Shown: positions 1-5,113, counted from the stretch's first letter. The stretch: 5,254 nt of DNA from Polynucleobacter sp. (GCA_020059445.1 JAGVCB010000056.1:1-5254), one strand, 5' to 3'. Numbers and translations: made by a program. Notes: a model not told the origin generated them from the sequence alone.

Positions 1-759
1 CAGTTATTTGATAAAACTATTATTTATTTGATTTTGTTGTCCTTGATTGTGGTGGTGATTGATAGTGTTGATTCAATTTCATCGCAGTTCCACCTCACCT
101 TAACGATTCTAGAGTGGTTTTTCACGATCATTTTTAGTTTGGAATACATTGCACGAGTTTACTGTGCTCATAATCGAATGCAGTACATCAAGAGCTTTTA
201 CGGCATCATCGATTTGATTGCGATACTACCTACCTACTTGGCAATGCTCTTCCCAGAGCTGCATGCATTGATTGATGTGCGTGTCTTGCGATTGATTCGT
301 ATCTTCAGGGTTTTCAAACTCACCGAATACGTGACTGAATACGTTCATTTGGGCGCTGCTCTGGCCGCCAGCCGCAGAAAGATTTTCGTCTTCTTGTCTG
401 GCGTTTTGATGATTGTGATGGTCTTGGGCACGCTGATGTATGTGGTTGAAGGTCCAGCCAACGGCTTTACCAGCATACCAACGAGTATTTATTGGGCCAT
501 CAGCACCATGACAACTGTTGGTTTTGGTGACATCACACCTAAAACAGATTTAGGAAGATTCATCACGTCCATCATGATGTTGATGGGCTGGGGAACTTTA
601 GCGGTACCCACAGGCATCGTGACCGCTGAGTTGGCCAGTTCTCGCACTGAACAAATCACTACCAGAACTTGTAAAGAATGTATGTCAGAAGGTCATGGCG
701 CTACGGACCAATACTGTCGTCATTGTGGCGGTAAATTACCTGATTACGTTCACGACTAA
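1..759 (+). CDS. Voltage-gated-type K+ channel (6TM ion transporter) with C-terminal zinc ribbon, 5'-partial
   Basis: Inner-membrane potassium channel of the Kv-like ion_trans family. The frame is open to the window edge, and the residues before the TTG at 28 already belong to helix S1 (FDKTIIYLILL). The true start therefore lies outside the window and the TTG is not a credible start. Counting from the first visible codon: S1 about 4-24, S2 32-55, S3 63-83. S4 is a voltage-sensor helix with a basic residue every third position (R94, R97, R100, R103, K106). S5 is about 120-142. The pore loop carries the K+ filter TTVGFGD (171-177, bases 511-531), and S6 ends in a VPTGIV hinge. The tail has two CxxC pairs (C224/C227 and C239/C242), a predicted zinc ribbon, which I recall from related proteobacterial channels. 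It converges on a second K+ channel gene. Family assignment is very firm; gating and physiological role are inferred. Confidence 0.95.
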   Translation, partial: QLFDKTIIYLILLSLIVVVIDSVDSISSQFHLTLTILEWFFTIIFSLEYIARVYCAHNRMQYIKSFYGIIDLIAILPTYLAMLFPELHALIDVRVLRLIRIFRVFKLTEYVTEYVHLGAALAASRRKIFVFLSGVLMIVMVLGTLMYVVEGPANGFTSIPTSIYWAISTMTTVGFGDITPKTDLGRFITSIMMLMGWGTLAVPTGIVTAELASSRTEQITTRTCKECMSEGHGATDQYCRHCGGKLPDYVHD

Positions 760-769
760 GTTATCACGG

Positions 770-1237
770 TCATCGCTCTTCACTAACGTTTTTATTTTTT
801 GATGATGACCAATATTTTTGCATCTCTAAAAATAGGAATGATGCTGACCAAGTGATGAGTAAAAGGCCTAAAAGTGCTTCTATTCCAGTCAAATACCTGA
901 GATAGCCATTGGCCACCACATCACCATAACCAACCGTGGTGTAGGTGATAAAAGATAAATAAACATAATCCAACAAAAGGCCATGTCCGCTGGCCATACC
1001 AGTCAAGCCACCCATGCCATCAAATTGCAAGGCCAATAGATAGCCAAAAGCAAATACCCAAATTTCAATAATGTGAGCCATAAAAATCACACCCGCCCCC
1101 ACCAGCACTTTGAAACGTCCTGGTAAATGTGAGACCAATGGTAATCGTTTGTCCAGTTGAAACATGACTTCGTAGTGAATCAAGATCACCAAAAGTGCTA
1201 AGAGCGTATTAAAGATGAAAGCCAGTGTGAGCAACAT
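770..1237 (-). CDS. Small K+ channel of the Ion_trans_2 type
   Basis: A 155-residue inner-membrane potassium channel subunit. Hydrophobic segments lie at about 2-23, 45-70 and 110-138, with a pore helix before the K+ filter TTVGYGD (bases 940 down to 920). There is no S4-like arginine ladder, so it is not voltage-gated in the classical sense. The first two helices form a non-sensor hairpin ahead of a single pore domain. The tail is short and polar (KYWSSSKNKNVSEER) with no RCK/TrkA nucleotide-binding domain, so any gating ligand is not evident. The ATG at 1237 begins directly with helix one and has only a poor Shine-Dalgarno (an A-rich stretch). No nearby alternative start exists. The stop lies 10 bases from the stop of the converging Kv-type channel. 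It is divergent from the dehydrogenase gene at 1377. Function is assigned from the filter and topology. Confidence 0.92.
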   Translation of the reverse strand: MLLTLAFIFNTLLALLVILIHYEVMFQLDKRLPLVSHLPGRFKVLVGAGVIFMAHIIEIWVFAFGYLLALQFDGMGGLTGMASGHGLLLDYVYLSFITYTTVGYGDVVANGYLRYLTGIEALLGLLLITWSASFLFLEMQKYWSSSKNKNVSEER

Positions 1238-1338
1238 AAAAAAGTTTTTCAGAATAGTGAATCAAACCATATTACTAATTTATCCAGCTTTGCACCACAG
1301 GAATGATCAAGCAAAAGATAAAAATGTTCAGAATGGTT

Positions 1339-1348
1339 ACACTAGTGT
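1339..1348. promoter_or_regulatory. 10-bp perfect palindrome upstream of the SDR gene
   Basis: ACACTAGTGT is a perfect palindrome lying 28 bases before the dehydrogenase ATG. It overlaps a weak -10-like hexamer, TACACT (1338-1343), in the 139-base divergent region between the small K+ channel and the dehydrogenase. A short operator is possible, but a 10-bp palindrome alone is weak evidence. I found no convincing paired -35/-10 for either divergent gene in 1238-1376. Confidence 0.2.
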
Positions 1349-1376
1349 CATTGACTAACTTTAAAAAAATTGGCGC

Positions 1377-2072
1377 ATGCTCTCTCAGCTTAAACAATTC
1401 AATGCCTTGGTGATCGGCTCTAGCGGTTCGATTGGTCAGGCATTTGTTGAGCACCTGAAGAATATGCCCAACTGTTCAAATGTGATTGGCTTAAGCAGAC
1501 AATCAGCCCCATCGATTGATTATGCTAATCCCAGCAGTATTCAAGAAGCAGCTGACGCCTTGTCTCATGAAGGTCGTTTCCACTTGATCATTGTTGCTAC
1601 GGGGATTCTTCATACTGATGCCTGGTCACCAGAGAAAAAGTTATTAGACTTAAATGAAGATCAGTTCATGCAAACCATGCAGTTAAATGCCTTAGGTCCT
1701 GGCATGTGTTTACAGTCATTTGCCCCACTGTTAGATCCTGAATTTGGTGTCATGGCTTGCCTATCTGCCAAAGTCGGCAGCATTGAAGACAATCGCTTGG
1801 GTGGCTGGTATAGCTATCGTGCCTCTAAGGCTGCTTTGAATATGCTGATTAAAACTGCATCGATTGAGCAAAAGCGCACAAGACCGAATAATTGTTTGCT
1901 GGCGCTGCACCCTGGCACAGTAGCCTCCGCTCTCTCAAGACCATTCAAGGGTGATCAGATTGGCAGAACGCCACGAGATGCCACTTCTGATATGTTGCAA
2001 GTACTCTTGAATGTCACATCTAATGACACTGGCAAGTTTTTGAGTTACCAAGGCGAAGAGATTCCTTGGTAA
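1377..2072 (+). CDS. Short-chain dehydrogenase/reductase, C-factor (CsgA-like) type
   Basis: Cytoplasmic NAD(P)-dependent oxidoreductase of the classical SDR fold, 231 residues, of usual length. The Rossmann cofactor loop is GSSGSIG at 14-20, right after the first strand. The strand-4 motif is VATGIL (73-78), with the Ala-Thr-Gly form replacing the commoner NNAG. The catalytic tetrad appears complete: N104, S130, Y147 and K151 in YRASK. The motif HPGTVASALSRPF (178-190) after the active site is typical of SDRs annotated as C-factor or cell-cell signalling protein. These often lie near photolyase or chalcone-isomerase-like gene sets, from memory of the family. The ATG at 1377 is the first start after an in-frame stop at 1362 and places the cofactor motif correctly, although no good Shine-Dalgarno precedes it. 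The substrate is unknown. The gene is monocistronic or leads weakly into doxX, 111 bases downstream. Confidence 0.9.
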   Translation: MLSQLKQFNALVIGSSGSIGQAFVEHLKNMPNCSNVIGLSRQSAPSIDYANPSSIQEAADALSHEGRFHLIIVATGILHTDAWSPEKKLLDLNEDQFMQTMQLNALGPGMCLQSFAPLLDPEFGVMACLSAKVGSIEDNRLGGWYSYRASKAALNMLIKTASIEQKRTRPNNCLLALHPGTVASALSRPFKGDQIGRTPRDATSDMLQVLLNVTSNDTGKFLSYQGEEIPW

Positions 2073-2173
2073 AGATTTTCAGCTAAAGGGGTTGATATAA
2101 GTCAATTCAAAAAAGATTAATTAAGCATTATCAGTAAATGTCATGTAATATTTATTCAAATTAATGTTGCTTT

Positions 2174-2178
2174 AAGGA
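2174..2178 (+). promoter_or_regulatory. Shine-Dalgarno of the DoxX-family gene
   Basis: AAGGA lies five bases before the ATG at 2184 and fixes that start. The 111-base gap upstream is AT-rich. Its best -10-like hexamer is TGTAAT (2144-2149), with only a poor -35 (TTAAGC, 2121-2126), so no promoter is claimed. Confidence 0.7.
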
Positions 2179-2183
2179 AATAT

Positions 2184-2639
2184 ATGAACCAAAAGATTCA
2201 AAACTACTGGAAAATCCTGCCAGACTTTAGCTGGAGCAGCCTCCTGCTCAGAGTACCTTTGGCGGTTGTGTTTATTCAGCAGGGTTTTAATAAGCTTCCG
2301 TTTGACCCAACAGGTGGTGAAGCTTTTGGCTTGCCAGGTTTGGTTTGGTGGGTGGTTATTTATGGTGAAATTGCCGCAGGTATTGGTCTATTGGTTGGTG
2401 GCATCACTTCTGTATTCGGTATCAGTCAAATCAAATTTGTTGCAGAGCTTGGCGATCTGATCACAAGATTTTCTGGAATTACCATGTGTTGCATCACAAC
2501 AGGCGTTATCTGGGTTGTAACAAAACCCAGCAGCTTGTGGGATGTGATCTTGAACGACAACTTCCATTTATTCCTGTGGGCAGGTGGCCTCTACTTCGCA
2601 TTGCGCGGTAACTGGGCAGTTGCAGTAACAAAACGATAA
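2184..2639 (+). CDS. DoxX-family inner-membrane protein
   Basis: A 151-residue protein of the DoxX/DoxD-like superfamily with four predicted transmembrane helices at about 19-33, 53-78, 97-112 and 126-141. The family signature at the first helix is visible: LLLRVPLAVVFIQQGFNKL, with R23, G34 and K37 in the expected positions. The second helix carries the conserved GE (G61, E62) and the GIGLLVGG run. Family members are small quinone- or redox-associated membrane proteins. Some act with thiosulfate:quinone oxidoreductase and others with oxidative-stress functions, but most are uncharacterised, so no substrate is assigned. H128 and C102/C103 lie in or near the membrane and are the only obvious redox- or metal-capable side chains. 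It has its own good ribosome binding site. It converges on the pterin dehydratase gene across a long hairpin. Family call firm, role unknown. Confidence 0.85.
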   Translation: MNQKIQNYWKILPDFSWSSLLLRVPLAVVFIQQGFNKLPFDPTGGEAFGLPGLVWWVVIYGEIAAGIGLLVGGITSVFGISQIKFVAELGDLITRFSGITMCCITTGVIWVVTKPSSLWDVILNDNFHLFLWAGGLYFALRGNWAVAVTKR

Positions 2640-2656
2640 TTCAAGATCGCATCACT

Positions 2657-2706
2657 GGATCAGGTTTTTAGACCTTCAGATGATGAGGTCTTTAAATACC
2701 TGGTCC
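2657..2706. terminator. Long imperfect hairpin at the convergent doxX / pterin dehydratase junction
   Basis: Two nested inverted repeats share one axis. The outer arms are GGATCAGGT (2657-2665) and ACCTGGTCC (2698-2706), 9 pairs including one G-T wobble. The inner arms are AGACCT (2670-2675) and AGGTCT (2686-2691), with a possible short T/A match between them. The structure covers the stop and last ten codons of the dehydratase and lies just after the DoxX stop. There is no long U-tract on either strand (the plus strand has only TCTTTAAAT after the inner stem). It is therefore an atypical terminator, or a stability structure protecting 3' ends. Confidence 0.4.
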
Positions 2707-3005
2707 ATTGCTTTAGCAAGTGCGATGTCTTTATGGGTGATTCCACCGGAATCATGCGTATTCAATATAACGGTCACAGTACTGTAAACATTTGACCAAT
2801 CTGGGTGATGATTCATCTTTTCGATTGGCTCATAACAATTCTTCATGAATGAAAAAGCTTGTTCAAAATCTTTGAATATGAACTTCTTTTGAATTGAGAG
2901 TTGATCAGAGCTGATAGCCCAATCCTCCAGCTCATGCAGCGGAATATCTTTAATAGCCAACAAAGCTGGCTTGGCATTATTTACATTAGTTGTTTGAGTG
3001 GACAT
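2676..3005 (-). CDS. phhB: Pterin-4a-carbinolamine dehydratase (4a-hydroxytetrahydrobiopterin dehydratase)
   Basis: Cytoplasmic enzyme that dehydrates 4a-hydroxytetrahydropterin to quinonoid dihydropterin, recycling the cofactor of phenylalanine hydroxylase. The protein has 109 residues, within the family range. The signature is complete: E62-K-M-N-H66-H67-P68, W70, Y74, H84 and D93. Spacing matches the mammalian enzyme's catalytic His61/His62/His79 and Asp88 exactly (17 and 9 residues). The first 15 or so residues are a polar, Asn/Thr-rich extension before the conserved domain. The ATG at 3005 lies 20 bases inside the upstream DUF2878 gene, implying cotranscription and possibly translational coupling. 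The Shine-Dalgarno is weak (AAAAGA). No phenylalanine hydroxylase is in the window, so the partner is unknown. The symbol follows the family and does not rest on a phhA neighbour. Confidence 0.93.
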   Translation of the reverse strand: MSTQTTNVNNAKPALLAIKDIPLHELEDWAISSDQLSIQKKFIFKDFEQAFSFMKNCYEPIEKMNHHPDWSNVYSTVTVILNTHDSGGITHKDIALAKAMDQVFKDLII

Positions 3006-3510
3006 GTCGATCTTTTAAAAGTAATGAGATATAAAACAAGGCTGGCGTGATCACCAACCAGATAACTGAAAGGCTGATCATGGCCGGAACAAACTCAGAG
3101 AATATCCCCGCCCCCATCCTGACACCGGCCCAGTAGGCAAATGGTCCACTGATAGCACCCAGCAGCCCTGCGAGTAAGTAACGCCCACTCAGCCAGCTCA
3201 TGGATGACTGGAGTGTTAATACCAAAGCAATCCATATTGGTGTCATCCATAAAGGTGCAACAGAAGTCCAATAGCTGGTTGTGAAAGTAATCAAATTAAG
3301 TGATATCAAGGCACTATCAATCACTATACCCAAGACCACACCAATCAAAATCATTCCGTAATCATGAGTGCGATGCTCTGAAGTGAGCAAGGCCCAAGCA
3401 ATGATGCCAACAGAGATCAAAATAGCCAATAACTCAAACTGATGGGCAGCACCGAAAATGCACAAAAACCAAACTGCCTGAAATTGGATGAAATTGATCA
3501 GTTTTTTCAT
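2986..3510 (-). CDS. DUF2878 family inner-membrane protein
   Basis: A 174-residue polytopic inner-membrane protein with about five or six hydrophobic segments (roughly 10-22, 26-42, 52-75, 88-104, 112-130, 142-164). Recognised as DUF2878 by NFIQFQAVWFLCIFGAA at the N-terminus, the acidic D65 in a GIVIDSAL helix, the APLWM motif (85-89) followed by W93, and the GPFAYWAGVRMGA block (122-134). The family has no established biochemical function. It commonly travels with DUF3833, chalcone-isomerase-like, DUF1365 and cyclopropane-fatty-acid-synthase-like genes, which suggests an envelope lipid role; that is family context recalled from memory. Here it starts 47 bases after the DUF3833 stop and overlaps the pterin dehydratase start by 20 bases. 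The His-rich end (DRHVHSNN) is encoded within that overlap. Start ATG 3510 is supported by the conserved N-terminus; no strong Shine-Dalgarno is seen. Confidence 0.88.
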   Translation of the reverse strand: MKKLINFIQFQAVWFLCIFGAAHQFELLAILISVGIIAWALLTSEHRTHDYGMILIGVVLGIVIDSALISLNLITFTTSYWTSVAPLWMTPIWIALVLTLQSSMSWLSGRYLLAGLLGAISGPFAYWAGVRMGAGIFSEFVPAMISLSVIWLVITPALFYISLLLKDRHVHSNN

Positions 3511-3557
3511 GAGTCTTTGTTCTGATTTCTTATGTAATAGTTCTGGTTGATTAATGC

Positions 3558-4103
3558 TTAGCGTTTATAAAAGGCCAATGTGACCTCACCTAAATAAATA
3601 CCAAACTTACTCATTTTTGCTTTATTCAACATGACCTTGTCATCCATCTGATACATCCAGTCATTGAACTGAACGTTATAGACTTTGCCATCGACTGGCA
3701 GTGCCAAGGTGTATGACCAGTTCAAGGCATTACCCGCAACCTCACCCAATGCCTCTCCAACCACGTCAGAAGCTGTGCCCTTGTAGCGATTGGGGGCTAT
3801 TTCTGTGAGGGTCCACACACGACGTTGCGTGGTGCCATCTGAGTAAGTAAAGGCCTCATCCAAGACGCCAACTTTTTGACCGTTCTGCACAGTCCACTTG
3901 GCATCGATCACGACTTTGAATCGCTTCACGACCTTATCACTTCTGTCGGTGAAGATGCCATGGGCATCAATGGTTCCATTGAAATAAGTAGACAAGTCCA
4001 AGGCTGGTTTTTCTTGGGCATAGTCACTGACTTTCACACTTGAACATCCAAATAAGGCAAAACCCATTAAACAAACTCCTAAATGTTGCAAAAATTTAAT
4101 CAT
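3558..4103 (-). CDS. DUF3833 family lipoprotein
   Basis: A 181-residue predicted lipoprotein. The signal peptide has K3, a hydrophobic core and the lipobox LFGC with the lipidated cysteine at position 20. S21 and S22 follow, which under the usual +2 rule predicts outer-membrane sorting on its periplasmic face. The mature part matches DUF3833: YFNGTIDAHGIFTDRS (40-55), RFKV (61-64), DEAFTYSDG (82-90), W97, GTASDVVGEALGEVAGNAL (109-127), NDWMY (147-151) and KMSKFGIYLGEVTLAF near the end. The pattern suggests a lipocalin-like beta barrel, but no ligand is established. Its ATG overlaps the stop of the upstream chalcone-isomerase-like gene by eight bases (ATGATTAA). An AGAGG Shine-Dalgarno sits nine bases upstream, inside that gene, pointing to translational coupling. 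Family call firm, function unknown. Confidence 0.9.
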   Translation of the reverse strand: MIKFLQHLGVCLMGFALFGCSSVKVSDYAQEKPALDLSTYFNGTIDAHGIFTDRSDKVVKRFKVVIDAKWTVQNGQKVGVLDEAFTYSDGTTQRRVWTLTEIAPNRYKGTASDVVGEALGEVAGNALNWSYTLALPVDGKVYNVQFNDWMYQMDDKVMLNKAKMSKFGIYLGEVTLAFYKR

Positions 4104-4686
4104 GACAATAGGCCTCTAAATTAACTCTCGGACAATATTCACCCAATAATACTTTTCTTAAGTGAGGTGCACTGGTTTTGGGGTGTAACCAGATACCAAA
4201 AAATGCTTGGGAGAAAGGTTCTCCAGAAATTTCACTGACAAACTGACCGTTATAAAAAAACTGAGTACCACCTTGGGGCTTTTTGATGGCAGTGATTGAA
4301 TCACCCTCTTGCACGGTCTTAAATGCTTTGGCTAGTGGATCTGTCCATTCTGCTCGCTGGGTATCGCTGACACCTAAATTTTTTAATTCATCTAAGGTTT
4401 GTTCAACAAGGGCATTGGCTTCAAATTTACGCAAGTACTGAATATTCAAGGCAATACCACCTTTTGGCTCTTTACTGGCGAATAGCTTGGCATCGTAAAG
4501 AGTAAATCCCCAATAAGTCATTCTGCCCTGTCCCAGCGATTCCACTTGACTGATATTTTTAACCACCAAAGAACGGTTGTGATCATTGGATGCAGCTGCG
4601 AGGCCTGAACACAGAAGTGCCAAGCTCAGCAAACATGTTTTTGCTGGCAAACTAATCCGGTGATATTTACTATAAGAGTCAGTCAT
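4096..4686 (-). CDS. Chalcone-isomerase-like exported protein
   Basis: A 196-residue protein of the bacterial chalcone isomerase-like family, which shares the fold of plant chalcone isomerase and fatty-acid-binding proteins. It is not expected to act on flavonoids. Residues 1-33 form a Sec signal peptide: a polar, basic start, the hydrophobic run TCLLSLALLCSGLAAA, and cleavage probably after AAA or AAAS. C26 is preceded by leucine, so a lipobox is unlikely and the product should be periplasmic. Family blocks are GQGRMTYWGFTLYDAKLFA (52-70), ALNIQYLRKF (79-88), VQEGDSITA (125-133), GGTQFFYNGQ (139-148) and FFGIWLHPKTSAPHLRKVLLG (162-182). C185 and C194 near the end could form a disulfide. It is the first gene of the four-gene operon. 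The start is directly preceded by AGAGAG, poorly placed as a Shine-Dalgarno. No clear sigma-70 or ECF promoter is visible between it and the terminator at 4789. Confidence 0.9.
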   Translation of the reverse strand: MTDSYSKYHRISLPAKTCLLSLALLCSGLAAASNDHNRSLVVKNISQVESLGQGRMTYWGFTLYDAKLFASKEPKGGIALNIQYLRKFEANALVEQTLDELKNLGVSDTQRAEWTDPLAKAFKTVQEGDSITAIKKPQGGTQFFYNGQFVSEISGEPFSQAFFGIWLHPKTSAPHLRKVLLGEYCPRVNLEAYCHD

Positions 4687-4788
4687 CTCTCTAGCTTACT
4701 CTGTAATGAGAATTTTTTCTTTTCGACCCCGTACCGCCTCTCAACTGTGAGGCTATTGAAGAAACTGTCAGCCATTGGAGAGATTGAT
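4687..4788. other. Leader region between the chalcone-isomerase-like gene and the upstream terminator
   Basis: About 100 bases that must hold the operon's promoter if the terminator at 4789-4815 is efficient. On the minus strand the -35-like hexamers CTGACA and TTGAGA occur, but neither has a matching -10 at 16-18 bases. There is no TGATCC-type ECF element here. A small inverted repeat, GCCTC (4736-4740) and GAGGC (4749-4753), has an 8-base loop. No ORF or RNA gene was recognised. Confidence 0.4.
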
Positions 4789-4815
4789 AAAAAAAGCCCC
4801 GCACGAGGCGGGGCT
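4789..4815 (-). terminator. Strong intrinsic terminator of the leftward transcript
   Basis: On the minus strand, an 8-bp perfect stem AGCCCCGC / GCGGGGCT with loop CTCGT is followed immediately by seven T (seven A on the plus strand at 4789-4795). There is no T-run on the plus-strand side, so it acts leftward only. No minus-strand protein gene precedes it in the window. It therefore belongs to a short transcript starting at the Fur-controlled promoter. Confidence 0.88.
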
Positions 4816-4858
4816 ATCAAGAGATAGAAGATAAGTGAATAGGAGTGAACTACTCACA
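4789..4858 (-). ncRNA. Candidate Fur-repressed small RNA, about 70 nt
   Basis: Read leftward, this segment has a promoter, a start region near 4858 and a strong intrinsic terminator, with no credible ORF between them. Predicted structure from the 5' end: a small stem GUGA/UCAC with a 5-nt loop, then a pyrimidine-rich, probably single-stranded stretch containing CACUCCUAUU and UUCUAUCUCUU. A small hairpin follows (CUAUC, loop UCUU, GAUAG), then the GC-rich terminator hairpin with seven U. This is the layout of an Hfq-dependent trans-acting RNA. The CUCCU element could pair with Shine-Dalgarno sequences. The promoter is overlapped by a Fur box, as for RyhB, PrrF and NrrF, though I see no sequence match to any of them. 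The ends are estimates from promoter and terminator positions. The alternative is an attenuated leader of the chalcone-isomerase-like operon. Confidence 0.6.
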
Positions 4859-4864
4859 AAAAGA

Positions 4865-4893
4865 AGTATACCACAAATGATAACGATTATCAT
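4865..4893 (-). promoter_or_regulatory. Leftward sigma-70 promoter overlapped by the Fur box
   Basis: On the minus strand: -35 ATGATA (4893-4888, 4 of 6 to consensus), a 17-base spacer, then -10 TATACT (4870-4865, 5 of 6). TGG directly before it gives an extended -10. The -35 and half the spacer lie inside the Fur box, the geometry expected for direct repression. Start of transcription is predicted around 4857-4859. Confidence 0.65.
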
Positions 4894-4895
4894 TT
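4875..4895. promoter_or_regulatory. Fur box between divergent promoters
   Basis: A perfect inverted repeat with 9-bp arms AAATGATAA and TTATCATTT around a CGA centre. The core TGATAACGATTATCA (4878-4892) matches the 7-1-7 Fur consensus TGATAATnATTATCA at all but one defined position. The box overlaps the leftward -35 and abuts the rightward -35 by two bases, so one bound Fur dimer or dimer pair could shut off both promoters when iron is plentiful. Mur or another Fur-family regulator with a similar operator is possible. It does not resemble a typical Zur site. Confidence 0.85.
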
Positions 4896-4897
4896 AC

Positions 4898-4925
4898 TTG
4901 ACAATTATTTTTTTCCTGCCACAAT
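4898..4925 (+). promoter_or_regulatory. Rightward sigma-70 promoter of the 54-codon ORF
   Basis: A perfect -35 TTGACA (4898-4903), a 16-base spacer and -10 CACAAT (4920-4925, 4 of 6), with TGC directly before it supplying an extended -10. The predicted start near 4932 leaves a leader of only about 17 bases before the ATG. The Fur box ends two bases upstream of the -35. Confidence 0.65.
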
Positions 4926-4936
4926 GAGCTATCAAA

Positions 4937-4943
4937 AAGGAGG
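4937..4943 (+). promoter_or_regulatory. Perfect Shine-Dalgarno of the 54-codon ORF
   Basis: AAGGAGG, five bases before the ATG at 4949, is the strongest ribosome binding site in the window. It is the main reason to accept the short ORF as a gene. Confidence 0.8.
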
Positions 4944-4948
4944 TTTCA

Positions 4949-5113
4949 ATGCTGACATCAAATATTTGGCAAGCAGCACTTGCCCTATCTCTTGGGTATC
5001 AAGAGTCTGGCTGCTCACGCCTAAAAGAGCAGTTATCTGTGGTTCTCGAGCAAATTGAACTTCACGAGCCGATTAACCAAGAGCTTAGAGCGCTCTTACA
5101 TCAATCACTCTGA
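4949..5113 (+). CDS. Uncharacterised 54-residue protein under a Fur-controlled promoter
   Basis: The product begins MLTSNIWQAALALSLGYQES and is 54 residues long; I recognise no family. It has no convincing signal peptide and no CxxC pair (a single cysteine, C22). Residues 1-16 are moderately hydrophobic with W7. Residues 22-54 are rich in Leu, Glu and Gln and probably helical, with a break at P41. It is acidic overall (six Glu, few basic residues), which argues against an RNA-binding chaperone like the basic FbpA/B/C proteins of Bacillus. It also does not resemble HemP or a bacterioferritin-associated ferredoxin. Support comes from an ideal Shine-Dalgarno, a good promoter and an adjoining Fur box. 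I infer expression during iron limitation, perhaps as an adaptor or regulator. Its size and lone position 3' of the operator, with no large iron gene directly following, are unusual. Confidence 0.7.
   Translation: MLTSNIWQAALALSLGYQESGCSRLKEQLSVVLEQIELHEPINQELRALLHQSL

Noticed and set aside
28..30. TTG as the start codon of the Kv-type channel
   Set aside because: The frame is open upstream to base 1 and those codons encode the first half of S1, so the gene is simply cut by the window edge.
768..810. Inverted repeat GGTCATC / GATGACC at the convergent channel junction
   Set aside because: The arms are only 7 bp with a 29-base T-rich loop, and the right arm lies in the coding sequence of the small channel. 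It is too weak to call a terminator.
2266..2460. 64-codon plus-strand ORF inside the DoxX gene
   Set aside because: It overlaps a well-supported DoxX frame, has no Shine-Dalgarno, and its hydrophobic product is the expected out-of-frame reading of membrane-protein DNA.
4096..4686. True chalcone isomerase / flavonoid metabolism
   Set aside because: The bacterial family shares the fold, but this protein is exported, sits with envelope genes, and is not expected to have flavonoid substrates. Only the fold-level name is used.
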